From NCBI RefSeq assembly GCF_029953285.1, contig NZ_JASAOI010000037.1, positions 1-64,000 of the forward strand: a stretch of DNA of 64,000 nucleotides, read 5' to 3'. Under the pieces are notes generated by a model that was not told the DNA's origin, ran no database searches, and worked only from the letters and a program-made list of their open reading frames with translations. The translations under genes were made by a program, and so were the position numbers. Of this stretch, positions 28,087 to 36,652 are shown one piece after another. The DNA is from Yinghuangia seranimata. GTDB lineage: Bacteria > Actinomycetota > Actinomycetes > Streptomycetales > Streptomycetaceae. How positions within the stretch are numbered: position 1 is the stretch's first letter; the number at the start of each line of letters is the position of its first letter.

Positions 28087-29730
28087 ATGGAGCCCGAATA
28101 CGACGAGCGGGTGCCGGTCCTGGTGGTCGGCGGGTCGCTGGTGGGCCTGTCCGCGTCCGTGTTCCTCGGCAGGCTCGGGGTGCGGCACGCCGTGGTCGAG
28201 CGGCACGCGGGCACGTCCCAGCACCCGCGCGGGCGCGGCAACAACGTCCGCACGATGGAGCTGTTCCGCACCGCGGGCGTGGAGGAGCGCATCCGGGCGG
28301 CGTCGGCCGTCCTGGCCGACAACCACGGCATCCTGCAGGCCCACACGATCGCGGGCGACGACCAGGAGTGGCTGTTCAAGGAGATCGACCCGGGCGGCGG
28401 ACTGGCGAAGTTCTCGCCGAGCTCGTGGTGCCTGTGCAGCCAGAACGACCTGGAGCCGGTCCTCGCGCGGTACGCGGAGGAACTCGGCGCGCCGGTGCGG
28501 TTCGGCACCCAGCTGGTCGACGTCACCCAGGACGCCGACGGCGTGACCGCGGTGCTGGAGTCCCGCGCCAGCGGCGAACGCAGCACCGTGCGGGCGGACT
28601 ACCTGATCGCGGCCGACGGGCCGCGCAGCCCCGTCCGCGAGCGGTTCGGCATCCCGGTGTCCGGGCCCGGCGACCTGTTCCACAACGTGAGCATCACGTT
28701 CACGTCCAAGCGGCTCGCCGAGTACGTCGGCGACCGCCGGTTCATCGTCTGCTACCTGACCAACCCCCAGGGCGACGGCGCGCTGCTGCCCGTGGACAAC
28801 GTCGAGCGGTGGGTCTTCCACGCGCCGTGGCACCCGGAGAACGGCGAACCGCTGGAGGACTTCACCGACGAGCGGTGCGTCGCGCACATCCGCGCGGCCA
28901 TGGGCGTCCCCGACCTCGACGTGCAGGTCACCGGAACGGCCCCCTGGCACGCCGCCGAACGGGTGGCCGACCGCTACCGCGAAGGACGGATCTTCCTCGC
29001 CGGGGACTCCGCCCACGAGATGTCGCCCACCGGCGCGTTCGGCTCCAACACCGGCATCCAGGACGCGCACAACCTGGCCTGGAAGCTCGCCGCCGTGCTC
29101 GAGGGCCGCGCCGGCGACGCGCTGCTGGACACGTACGAGGCCGAACGCCGCCCGGTCGCGCAGGCCACCGCCGCGCGCGCGTCCACCCGTTCGGCGGAAC
29201 ACAGCCACCCCGGCTACGCGGCGCCGCCCGTCGGCGGCGGCAAGCAGCCCGGTGTGCTGGGCGTCGTGCTCGGCTACTGGTACACGCGCGGCGCGGTGGT
29301 CGGCGCCGACCAGGCGCCCGTGCTGCCCGAGGGGTTCCGGCCGCCGAACGGCGCGACCGGCACCCGGGCCCCGCACGCGTGGGTGCGCCGCGCGGGCGGC
29401 GAGCGCGTGTCGCTGCTCGACCTGTACGAGTCGCGGTTCGTGCTGCTGACCGGCGCGGGCGCGGCGGGCGAGCCGTGGCGTCGCGCGGCGGCGGACCTGG
29501 GCGCGCCGCTTCAGGCGTACGCGGTCGGCAGCTCCGACGACACGGGCGCCCAGACGGCCGACCTGACCACCGAACCGGGCGTCGACTGGGCCGAGTTGCA
29601 CGGCGTCGCCGCCGAAGGCGCGGTGCTCGTACGCCCGGACGGGTTCGTGGCGTGGCACGCGCCGTCCGGCGCCGCCGACCCCGCGCGGGAGCTGCGCGAG
29701 GTCGTCACGGCGCTGGCGCTGCGCATCTGA
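28087..29730 (+). CDS. FAD-dependent polyketide hydroxylase (WhiE-VIII-like)
   Basis: A 547-residue class A flavoprotein monooxygenase of the PgaE/MtmO type. It has the dinucleotide fold [23 protein letters not shown], the DG motif [20 protein letters not shown], and the second FAD motif [41 protein letters not shown]-terminal thioredoxin-like domain runs from about residue 410. It would hydroxylate the aromatic polyketide. GGTGGAGG lies just before ATG 28087. It diverges from the pigment operon exactly as whiE-ORFVIII does. Confidence 0.92.
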   Translation: MEPEYDERVPVLVVGGSLVGLSASVFLGRLGVRHAVVERHAGTSQHPRGRGNNVRTMELFRTAGVEERIRAASAVLADNHGILQAHTIAGDDQEWLFKEIDPGGGLAKFSPSSWCLCSQNDLEPVLARYAEELGAPVRFGTQLVDVTQDADGVTAVLESRASGERSTVRADYLIAADGPRSPVRERFGIPVSGPGDLFHNVSITFTSKRLAEYVGDRRFIVCYLTNPQGDGALLPVDNVERWVFHAPWHPENGEPLEDFTDERCVAHIRAAMGVPDLDVQVTGTAPWHAAERVADRYREGRIFLAGDSAHEMSPTGAFGSNTGIQDAHNLAWKLAAVLEGRAGDALLDTYEAERRPVAQATAARASTRSAEHSHPGYAAPPVGGGKQPGVLGVVLGYWYTRGAVVGADQAPVLPEGFRPPNGATGTRAPHAWVRRAGGERVSLLDLYESRFVLLTGAGAAGEPWRRAAADLGAPLQAYAVGSSDDTGAQTADLTTEPGVDWAELHGVAAEGAVLVRPDGFVAWHAPSGAADPARELREVVTALALRI

Positions 29731-29751
29731 TCCCGGCTCGCGCACGGAAAG

Positions 29752-29788
29752 GCCCGCGGCCCCGGACGGTTCGTCCGGGGCCGCGGGC
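29752..29788. terminator. Bidirectional 17-bp hairpin terminator
   Basis: GCCCGCGGCCCCGGACG (29752-29768) pairs perfectly with CGTCCGGGGCCGCGGGC (29772-29788) around a three-base loop. It lies between the convergent hydroxylase and sortase genes and can serve both. Confidence 0.8.
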
Positions 29789-29807
29789 GTAGGTGCTCGG
29801 GTGCGGA

Positions 29808-30473
29808 TCAGCCGCCGGGCACGAAGTGCGCGAAGACCACCACGTTGCCCAGGTAGTCCTTGCGCTTCTTGTCGTAGCCGCCGCCACAGGTGATCAGGCG
29901 CAGCTGCGCGTCGGAGGTCTGGCCGTACACGCGGTCGTCGGGGAACGCGTCCTTCTGGAAGACCTCGACGGAGTCGACCGCGAACTTCGCGGACTTGCCG
30001 TCGACCCGGTCGATCACGACCTCGTCGCCCTGCTTCAGGCTGCCCAGATTCCAGAACACCGCGGGCCCCGCCATGGTGTCGACGTGCCCGAGGACGATCG
30101 CGGCGCCGCGCGCACCGGGCGTCACGCCGTCCTTGTACCAGCCGGCCAGGTTCCGGTCCGTCGCCGGCGGGACGTCGATCACGCCGGAGGAGTTGAGGCC
30201 CAGGCCGACGAACGGCGCGTCCACGCCGATGCGCGCGATCCGGATGCGCACCGGCGGCGACGAGCCGAGGGCCTGGGGGCGGGCCTGGCCCGCGGCGCCG
30301 GGAGCCGAACCGGCGGGTGCCGGAGCGGCCGACTGCGCGGCGGCCGCCGGCTGCGGCGGCCCGTTCTCGGTCTCGATGTGGTTGTTGATGACGGTCACGC
30401 CGAGGAACACCGCTCCGGCGGCGATGGCCACCAGCTTGCCGCGGCCCATGCGGGTGGCCTCCGGTTGGGACAT
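29808..30473 (-). CDS. Class F sortase
   Basis: A 221-residue membrane-anchored transpeptidase. An N-terminal membrane helix ([18 protein letters not shown]) is followed by a Pro/Ala linker and the sortase domain from about residue 75 ([20 protein letters not shown]). Catalytic residues are His in IVLGHVDT, Cys in [14 protein letters not shown], and an Arg in the loop after it. Class F sortases of actinomycetes attach a few proteins to the wall. The ATG at 30473 has GAGAGG upstream. The neighbour encoded at 30595-30963 is the obvious candidate partner. Confidence 0.9.
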   Translation of the reverse strand: MSQPEATRMGRGKLVAIAAGAVFLGVTVINNHIETENGPPQPAAAAQSAAPAPAGSAPGAAGQARPQALGSSPPVRIRIARIGVDAPFVGLGLNSSGVIDVPPATDRNLAGWYKDGVTPGARGAAIVLGHVDTMAGPAVFWNLGSLKQGDEVVIDRVDGKSAKFAVDSVEVFQKDAFPDDRVYGQTSDAQLRLITCGGGYDKKRKDYLGNVVVFAHFVPGG

Positions 30474-30523
30474 GTGTCGCCTCTCGGTTCTACGGTCTGC
30501 TGAGCGCCGAGGCGCGCAAAGAC

Positions 30524-30572
30524 CGCGTGCCGTGGCCGCCGCCCGGTTCGGGGACGGTGGCCACGGCACGCG
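30524..30572. terminator. 14-bp hairpin between small secreted protein and sortase genes
   Basis: A perfect stem of 14 pairs joins CGCGTGCCGTGGCC (30524-30537) and GGCCACGGCACGCG (30559-30572) with a 21-base loop. It lies 23 bases after the stop of the leftward His-rich protein gene and 51 bases before the sortase start. It could separate or attenuate their transcription. Confidence 0.6.
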
Positions 30573-30594
30573 TGCCACTGGTGCTGACGCGGGA

Positions 30595-30963
30595 TCAGGC
30601 CTGCGCGGCCGCACCCGAGGTCGGGCGACGGCGCAGTGCGTACGCGCCGAAGCCGAGACCACCGGCGATCAGCGCGGCGCCGGTCGCCAGGCCCGCGCCG
30701 TCGTCGAGGATGCCGATACCGGCGTGCGGGCCGCCGTGCGGGTGCTCGCCCTTACCGTGCTCCTCCTTGCCGTGCTCCTCCTTCTTGCCGTCTTCCTTCT
30801 TCCCGTCATCGCCCTTCGTGGCCTCCCAGTACCCGCCGTCGCTTTCGCTCGACGACTTGTCGTGGGGGGCGGGGGCGGCGTCCGCGTAGGCGGACGGGAC
30901 GGCGAGAGTCAGCGCGGCGAAGCCGAGGGCGGTACCGGCGACCAGGGTGCGTACACGACGCAT
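30595..30963 (-). CDS. Small secreted His/Lys/Glu-rich membrane-anchored protein
   Basis: A 122-residue exported protein. A signal peptide (MRRVRTLVAGTALGFAALTL, ending near AYA) is followed by about 45 charged residues with repeats of GKKEDGKKEEHGKEEHGKGE and a His-Gly stretch (HPHGGPHAG). A C-terminal membrane helix (GLATGAALIAGGLGFGAYALRRR) follows. The layout resembles a sortase substrate, but no LPxTG is present before the helix. The His-rich part may bind metal. ATG 30963 is chosen because AAGGGA lies nine bases upstream. Its position next to a class F sortase suggests a functional pair. Confidence 0.75.
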   Translation of the reverse strand: MRRVRTLVAGTALGFAALTLAVPSAYADAAPAPHDKSSSESDGGYWEATKGDDGKKEDGKKEEHGKEEHGKGEHPHGGPHAGIGILDDGAGLATGAALIAGGLGFGAYALRRRPTSGAAAQA

Positions 30964-31125
30964 GATCCACATTCCCTTCGGTGCTCGCTTGGCAGTTGAC
31001 GGGTCGTCAACTCGGGGACCGCGAAGCACCTCTTTCACCATCCGGGCAGGTCTCCCGGGCCGCGACCACAGATGGTGCTTTCGGGGGCGCTGCCTGCGCC
31101 CTTCGGGCGGATCTCGGGCGCCTAT

Positions 31126-32178
31126 TCACCCAGCCGAACCACCGCGAGGTTTGGCGACCACGCTGTCGAACATGTGCAGCGACGGGTTCACCGCGTGCAC
31201 GTCGCCGGTGATCAGACCGGCCCGGTCCATCGCGGTGAGCATGCTGTCCGTGGTGTGCTTCGCGCCGCCCACGTTGAGCAGCAGGAGCAGGTCCATCGCG
31301 GTGGTGAAGCGCTGCGAGGCGCTGTCGTCCACGAGGTTCTCGATCACCACGACGCGCGCGCCCGTCTCGGCCGCCGCGACGATGTTGGACAGCGTGCGCC
31401 GAGTGCTCTCGTCGTCCCACTCCAGGACGTTCTTGACGATGTACACGTCGGCCCGGATCGGGATCTCGTCGCGGCAGTCGCCCGGCACCAGCGTCGCGCG
31501 GTCGGTGAGCGCACCGCCCGGACGCAGCCGCGGATCCGCCTGCGCGACCACCGCCGGCAGGTCCATCAGCGAGCCGTGCAGCGCCGGGTTGCGCTCCAGG
31601 AGCGTCGCCAGCATCAGGCCCTGCCCGCCGCCGATGTCGGCGACGGAACGGGCGCCGGTCAGGTCCAGCACGTCCGCGACGTCCTCGGCGGCCTGGCGGC
31701 TCGACTGCGTCATGGCCCGGTTGAACGTCTCGGCCGACTCCGGCGCGTCCTCGTGCAGGTAGTCGAAGAAGCCCTTGCCGTGCACGTCCGGGAAGACGCT
31801 GCCGCCCTTGCGCACGGCCTCGTCGAGCATCGGCCACACCTGCCAGGTCCACGGCTCGGTCGCCCACAGCGTCACGTAGCGCATGCTGCGCGGCGCGTCG
31901 GCCCGCAGCAGCCGCGACATCTCGTTGTGCGCGAAGCGGCCGTCGGGCTGCTCGACGAAGATCCCGTGCGACGCGAGCGCGCGCATCAGCCTGCGCAGCG
32001 ACCTCGGGTCGACCTCGGTGCGCTCCGCGAGCGTGTCGGCGGTCTCGGGGTTCTCGCCGAGCGCGTCGGGGACGCCGAGCCGGAGCGCGGCCCGGACGGC
32101 GGCCGCGGTCACCGCCCCGAACGCGAGTTCGCGCAGCCGCATGCCCGTCTGGTGCGCGGCGGTCTGGGTGTCGGTCAT
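31126..32178 (-). CDS. SAM-dependent O-methyltransferase (aromatic polyketide type)
   Basis: A 350-residue small-molecule O-methyltransferase of the TcmO/DnrK/CrtF class. The N-terminal winged-helix dimerisation domain (AAVRAALRLGVPDALGENPETADTLAERTEVDPRSLRRLMRALASHGIFVE) precedes the SAM fold (ARSVADIGGGQGLMLATLLERNP). The catalytic region reads ADVYIVKNVLEWDDESTRRTLSNI. GGAGG precedes ATG 32178. It lies near the pigment PKS on the same strand but behind the sortase pair, so methylation of the pigment is plausible rather than shown. Confidence 0.88.
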   Translation of the reverse strand: MTDTQTAAHQTGMRLRELAFGAVTAAAVRAALRLGVPDALGENPETADTLAERTEVDPRSLRRLMRALASHGIFVEQPDGRFAHNEMSRLLRADAPRSMRYVTLWATEPWTWQVWPMLDEAVRKGGSVFPDVHGKGFFDYLHEDAPESAETFNRAMTQSSRQAAEDVADVLDLTGARSVADIGGGQGLMLATLLERNPALHGSLMDLPAVVAQADPRLRPGGALTDRATLVPGDCRDEIPIRADVYIVKNVLEWDDESTRRTLSNIVAAAETGARVVVIENLVDDSASQRFTTAMDLLLLLNVGGAKHTTDSMLTAMDRAGLITGDVHAVNPSLHMFDSVVAKPRGGSAG

Positions 32179-32221
32179 GCGGGCCGCCTCCTGGACGCGG
32201 TGGTGGGGGACAAGACGGCGG

Positions 32222-32704
32222 TCACGACGCGGCCCACGGCGCGGCGACGCGGTACGTGTAACCGCCCGAGACCTCGGTGACGTTCATCTCGCCCGACGCC
32301 GCCAGATGGGTGCCGGTGCCGCCGGTGACCATCAGCCGCATCGGGTCGGCGACCCCCGGCACGACGGTCTGGTCCTTGTAGTGGTGGGTTCCCTGCATCA
32401 TGAGCACGCCCTGGTCGGTGCTCAGGGTGTGGACGCAGTGCGCGAGCACGCGCTTCTCTTTCACCTTGTCGGCAGTGCAGCTGATCGACGCGTCGCCGAT
32501 GCGCTTGCCCGAACCGTCGTACAGGACCGCGTACGTCGACCAGTCCTGGTCCTCGACCACCGGACGCGGCATTCCGCCCGCGACGACGTCGGCGCGGAAC
32601 GCGACGGCGACGTTGTCCGGGGCGGGTTTGGGGGTCGCCTGGGCCGGGGTGACGACAAGGGCGGCAGCGGCCGTCGCGGCGGCCACGGCAGTCGTACGGA
32701 GCAT
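32222..32704 (-). CDS. Secreted allene-oxide-cyclase/dirigent-like barrel protein
   Basis: A 160-residue exported protein with signal peptide MLRTTAVAAATAAAALVVTP cut near QAT. The mature 135 residues look like one eight-stranded barrel of the allene-oxide-cyclase/dirigent fold. Short hallmark segments are STYAVLYDGSGKRIGDASISC and LMVTGGTGTHLAASGEMNVTEV (the G-T-G/A-S-G turn). The two Cys could form a disulfide. The assignment rests on remembered family features and is moderate. In plants dirigent proteins steer coupling of phenoxy radicals made by laccases, and this window also encodes an exported laccase-type oxidase. Confidence 0.6.
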   Translation of the reverse strand: MLRTTAVAAATAAAALVVTPAQATPKPAPDNVAVAFRADVVAGGMPRPVVEDQDWSTYAVLYDGSGKRIGDASISCTADKVKEKRVLAHCVHTLSTDQGVLMMQGTHHYKDQTVVPGVADPMRLMVTGGTGTHLAASGEMNVTEVSGGYTYRVAAPWAAS

Positions 32705-32925
32705 GGTTCACCGGGTTCCGTTCGGCCTCACCGTGCATGAGGCGCTCACCGCGATACTGCGTCGACCACGCACAACCCGCCCGCCGCCACGCCTCTGGAT
32801 CACCTGTCCGGCGCAGTCACCCGCGCTGCCGGACCCGGCTACGCGCGGACGACCGTGTCGGGTCGATCTCATCCGGGTTGGAAGAACGCGGGCTGGGGCC
32901 AGGCCGCCCAGGCCCGCTCCGACGA

Positions 32926-33135
32926 CTACTCGCTGTGGGAAGCGCGTTGGGCGCGGTGGTGCGCTGCGGCCGCGTGCCTGCCCCCGTGGACCCGGTAGAC
33001 GCGGTAGTGGCGATGCACTTCCCACGGGCGGTGCCATGGCCCGCCGAGTGCCGCGGACGCCAGCGCCGCGAGGGCCGCGGCACCAGCGATCACAACCACC
33101 AGCACGATCCAGAAGCGCGTATCGAGAACGAACAC
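32926..33135 (-). CDS. Small single-helix membrane protein
   Basis: A 69-residue protein, not recognised. It is one membrane helix (FWIVLVVVIAGAAALAALAS) followed by a His/Arg/Tyr-rich cytosolic tail (WHRPWEVHRHYRVYRVHGGRH). The GTG at 33135 has GGAAGGGG seven bases upstream, which supports translation. An in-frame GTG further upstream would only add a Cys/Arg-rich stretch. Confidence 0.5.
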   Translation of the reverse strand: MFVLDTRFWIVLVVVIAGAAALAALASAALGGPWHRPWEVHRHYRVYRVHGGRHAAAAHHRAQRASHSE

Positions 33136-33534
33136 CGCCCCGCCCCTTCCTCTGCCACACCCGGTGTTCCGGGAACAGGAACACGTTCTCATTTTGGGGG
33201 GTGGTTCCGTAGGGCCACATGGCCCTCAGGCCGCACGTTCGCCACGTCCGCACCTGGCTGACCAGGACTCGCCGACACGCCCCCGGCCATACGATGACAA
33301 GCATGACGAAAAGGACCGCCGTGATGTATTGGGAGAGGACGGCCCGGACCCCGCACTCGGCCGAGGGGCGGCGAGAGCCGCAACGGCGGACGTCGCGCTC
33401 CTGCTGGCCCTGTACGAAGGCCAGGCCCGCCGGCGACGCCTCGGACGGCTCACGATCCACCGGCACGACCTGCGCGGTGTGCGCGACACCCGCCGATGGC
33501 TCATCGAGGTGGGCTCGGGGCATGGGGCGACACG
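33136..33534. other. Intergenic stretch without a recognised gene
   Basis: About 400 bases between the LAL regulator stop and the small membrane-protein gene. A rightward frame around 33290-33540 contains plausible protein-like sequence (DVALLLALYEGQARRRRLGRL) but has no start signal and runs into the regulator as antisense. I see no convincing gene, terminator or RNA element here. Confidence 0.4.
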
Positions 33535-36282
33535 TCAATCCTTCAGCGTGTTCCGCAGGTTCCTTCGCGTTGTCACGCCCAGCTTCTTGAAGACCTTGCC
33601 CAGGTGGTATTCCACGGTGCTCGTGCTCAGGAAGAGCGCGGTCGCGATCTCCTGGTTGGTCGCTCCGTCCGCGGCGAGCCGTGCAATACGGTTTTCCTGA
33701 GGGGTCAGTTCGTATGCCGTATCGACCGTGCGGCGGCGGGCGTTCTCGCCGGTGGCGCGGAGTTCCAACCAGGCTCGCTCGGCGAAGGCCTCGGCGCCCA
33801 TGTCGGCGAACAGGCTGTGTGCGGCCCGGAGTTGGTCGCGGGCATCCTGGCGGCGTCGCCTGCGGCGGAGCCACTCGCCGTAGAGCAGGTGGCTGCGCGC
33901 CCGCTCGGGAACGAGGCCGGTGGGCGCGAGGATGTCCAAGGCCTCGCGGAACAGCGGTTCCGCCTCGTCGGGTTCGGCCAGCAGCGCGCGGCTGCGGGCG
34001 AGCAGTGCGCACGCCCACGGCATGCCGCTGGCGTGTGCGCGCTCGTCGAGCCGGGTGAGCGCGGCCCGGGCGACGGTGAAGTCGCCGTTGCGTGCGGCTG
34101 CTTCGACGAGGTCCGGAAGCGAGGCTCCGGCGTACGCGAAAGGATCCTCGTCGAAGATGCGCCAGCCGGCTTTCTGGGCTTCCGCGTAGCGACGTTGCCC
34201 GAGCCGGAGGACGACCAGCGAGGAGCGGGCGAGTTGCACCTGGAGACCGCCGGGTCGCTCCGTGTCGGGGCCGTCGTGCACGGCCACGGCGGCCAGGGTC
34301 GCCGCTTCGTCGCCGCGCCAGGCGTGCAGCAGGACGTCGCTGCCGTGGGAGAACTGCTCGTCGGCGCCTATCGCGTCGGCGACGTCGCGGAACTCCGCGT
34401 AGTACGCCTCGGCACCGGTGAAGTTGCCGTGGTGGACCTCCCACATTCCCTGCCCGGCCAGCGCGATCTGCAGCATGCGCAGCGCGCCTTGGCCGCGCGC
34501 CGCACTCGCGGACCGGCGCGCGCACTCGCCGAACGTTTCGATGTTCCACAGGTCGAGCGCGGTCGCCATGCCCAGAAGCGTCCAGCGTGCGGCGCCATTG
34601 TGCTCGGCGCCGTCGGCGCGCATGGCGGCCACCGCGTCGTGCATCATGGGCGCCGCCGCGACATACCCCTTCTCGATGAGGGTCGCCTGCGCGGTGAGGA
34701 GGAGGTCGGCGGCGGACGCCGCGTCCGACGAAGGCCGGGCCTCGAGCGCGGTGCGCGCGACGTCGAGGGCCGTGGCGCCCGGGCCGATGCGCGGTACGAC
34801 CATGGCCGCGTCCAAGGCTTCCAGGAGCGTCTCGCGTGCCGCCGCGATGTCCAGGTCCAGCAGGCATTGCGCGGATTTGAGAAGCAGCGCCACGGCGCCG
34901 TCGCGGCTGAGCATGACGTTCACCCAGCCGCGCAGGCGGTCGGCGTTGGCGTCCAGCAGTGTCCTGCCGCCCTCGAGGGTGAGCAGGCCGAGGAGCGCTT
35001 CGGCGCGGCGCGGTGCTCCGCCGGTGAGCGCGGCGCCACAGGCGGACAGCAGCCGGATGTTCCGCGCGGCCTCGGTCTCGGAGAGTTCGGCGGCGCGTTG
35101 CAGCAACGCCGCCTGGGCGAGGTATCCGCCGCTGCCGCGGGCACGTGCCGCGGCCGCCTCCAGTTCGGCGGCCACCCTCTCGTCCGGCCCGTCGCAGGCC
35201 GCAGCCAGATGCCATGCGCGGCGGTTGGCGTCTTCGGGAGTGCCGCTGTCGGTCACGGCGGCCAACGCGCCGTGCACGCGTCGGCGTTCGGTCTGCGGCG
35301 CACCCGAGTACACCGCGGAGCGGATGAGCGGGTGCCGGAACACCGCCCGGCCGTCGCCGAGTACGGTCAGGAACTCGGCACGTTCGGCGAGTTCGACGGC
35401 GTCGGTCAGGTCGTCGGGTGTCGTGGTTCCCAAGCGGACCGTCGCGGCGCGCACGCGCGCCAGGTCGCCGCTCGGCTCGGCCGCCGCGACCAGCAGCAGC
35501 ATCTGGGCCGTCGGGGGGAGTTCGCGCACGCGGCCGAGGAAGCGGGCCTCCAGCCGGCGGTCGATGGGCAGCGGCCCGCCCCACGCCAGGTCCTTGGGGG
35601 TCATGCCGCGGGCGACCTCGCGGATGGCCAGCGGATTGCCGCCCAGTGACGCCACGAGACGGTCCGCGATCACCCGGTCGACGGGCCTGTCGACGTGCGC
35701 GGTGAACAAGGCCAGCGCGTCGGCGTCGTCGATGCCGAGGATACGCATTTCGTGCAGCCCGGTCAGCGGCACGGATCTCCGGGGGTCCTCGCGGACGCCG
35801 AAGAGCATGACGATGCCGTCCGCGTACAGTCTGCGCCCGACGAACGCGAGCACGTCGATGGACTCGCTGTCCACCCACTGCGCGTCGTCGCAGACCACCA
35901 CAAGCGGCGCCTCGGCGGCCGCCCCCGCCAGCAGGGTGAGGGTCGCCAGGCCGACCAGGAACCGGTCGGGGGCCGGGGCGTCGTGCAGTCCGAAGGCCGT
36001 TTCCAGCGCGACGCGCTGCGGCACGGGGAGGCGGTCGCGCCGGTCGAGGAAGGGCAGGAGCAGTCGGTGCAGGGCCGCGAAGCCGAGCTCGCGCTCGGCC
36101 TCGACCCCGGCCACGCGGGTCACCTGGAAGTCGGACGCGGCGGCGACCGCGTCGTCGAGCAGCGCCGTCTTGCCGATCCCGGCCTCGCCGCGCAGCACCG
36201 CCACGCCGCTGAGACCCTGGCGCGCGTCGGCGAGCAACCGGCGCAGCTCGGCGCGCTCGGCATCCCTGCCCAGCAAGATCAT
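33535..36282 (-). CDS. LAL-type LuxR family transcriptional regulator (ATPase-TPR-HTH)
   Basis: A 915-residue large ATP-binding LuxR regulator. The N-terminal AAA/STAND ATPase has Walker A GEAGIGKTAL (about residues 32-41) and Walker B APLVVVCDDAQWVD. A long TPR-like helical middle (about 330-830) follows. The C-terminal helix-turn-helix reads LTPQENRIARLAADGATNQEIATALFLSTSTVEYHLGKVFKKLGV. ATG 36282 (MILLGRDAERAELRRLL) matches the usual N-terminus; the frame continues to 36441 as a Gly/Arg-rich extension. It is upstream of, and on the same strand as, the methyltransferase/sortase/pigment genes and may control them. Confidence 0.9.
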   Translation of the reverse strand: MILLGRDAERAELRRLLADARQGLSGVAVLRGEAGIGKTALLDDAVAAASDFQVTRVAGVEAERELGFAALHRLLLPFLDRRDRLPVPQRVALETAFGLHDAPAPDRFLVGLATLTLLAGAAAEAPLVVVCDDAQWVDSESIDVLAFVGRRLYADGIVMLFGVREDPRRSVPLTGLHEMRILGIDDADALALFTAHVDRPVDRVIADRLVASLGGNPLAIREVARGMTPKDLAWGGPLPIDRRLEARFLGRVRELPPTAQMLLLVAAAEPSGDLARVRAATVRLGTTTPDDLTDAVELAERAEFLTVLGDGRAVFRHPLIRSAVYSGAPQTERRRVHGALAAVTDSGTPEDANRRAWHLAAACDGPDERVAAELEAAAARARGSGGYLAQAALLQRAAELSETEAARNIRLLSACGAALTGGAPRRAEALLGLLTLEGGRTLLDANADRLRGWVNVMLSRDGAVALLLKSAQCLLDLDIAAARETLLEALDAAMVVPRIGPGATALDVARTALEARPSSDAASAADLLLTAQATLIEKGYVAAAPMMHDAVAAMRADGAEHNGAARWTLLGMATALDLWNIETFGECARRSASAARGQGALRMLQIALAGQGMWEVHHGNFTGAEAYYAEFRDVADAIGADEQFSHGSDVLLHAWRGDEAATLAAVAVHDGPDTERPGGLQVQLARSSLVVLRLGQRRYAEAQKAGWRIFDEDPFAYAGASLPDLVEAAARNGDFTVARAALTRLDERAHASGMPWACALLARSRALLAEPDEAEPLFREALDILAPTGLVPERARSHLLYGEWLRRRRRRQDARDQLRAAHSLFADMGAEAFAERAWLELRATGENARRRTVDTAYELTPQENRIARLAADGATNQEIATALFLSTSTVEYHLGKVFKKLGVTTRRNLRNTLKD

Positions 36283-36427
36283 GGGCCGAAGACACCTCCG
36301 TCGCGGACGGCGGCCGGTCCCGCTCGCCGCGCCCCCGGGCACAGCCCCGCGCGGCGCAAGCCGGGCCCGGCCGGTGCTGGGGACTTTCCCTGATTCGAGT
36401 GTGTCCCCACCCCGCCACGCTGGGGCC

Positions 36428-36652
36428 ATGTCGTTGGTCACTGTGGGCTGTGAGAACGGTGAGCCTGTTGAGCTCTACCTCGAGGACAAGGGGCGGGTCG
36501 ACCCGGCGGTGCCGGTGCGCGGCCGGCTGCTGAGCGGGCGGTCGGGGGAGCACCAGGCGCGCCCGCTCGTCGAGGCGGGCCGGCGGGTGATCACGCATGA
36601 CCGGCGCGGCTTCGGCGCCGCACCCCAGCCCTGGGGCGGGTCCGAGGGATGA
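36428..36652 (+). pseudogene. N-terminal remnant of an alpha/beta hydrolase (haloperoxidase-like)
   Basis: A 74-codon frame whose product resembles the first strands of a non-haem haloperoxidase-type hydrolase: VTVGCENGEPVELYLED, a degenerate VRGRLLSGRSGEHQARPLVEAGRRVITHDRRGFGAAPQPW, then a stop. The oxyanion HGxP motif is destroyed and the Ser, Asp and His of the triad are absent. The intact gene at 38747-39568 shows the same layout ([16 protein letters not shown]). The stop overlaps the AraC start (ATGA), so short translation might still couple to it. Confidence 0.55.

Noticed and set aside
26137-29745. Open frame of 1202 residues on the - strand
   Set aside because: Only the last 168 codons (the cupin) are coding. 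The rest is antisense to the hydroxylase and out of frame with the SchA/CurD-like gene.
32708-36598. Open frame of 1296 residues on the - strand
   Set aside because: It is a frame shadow of the LAL regulator. The true frame shows Walker and LuxR motifs.
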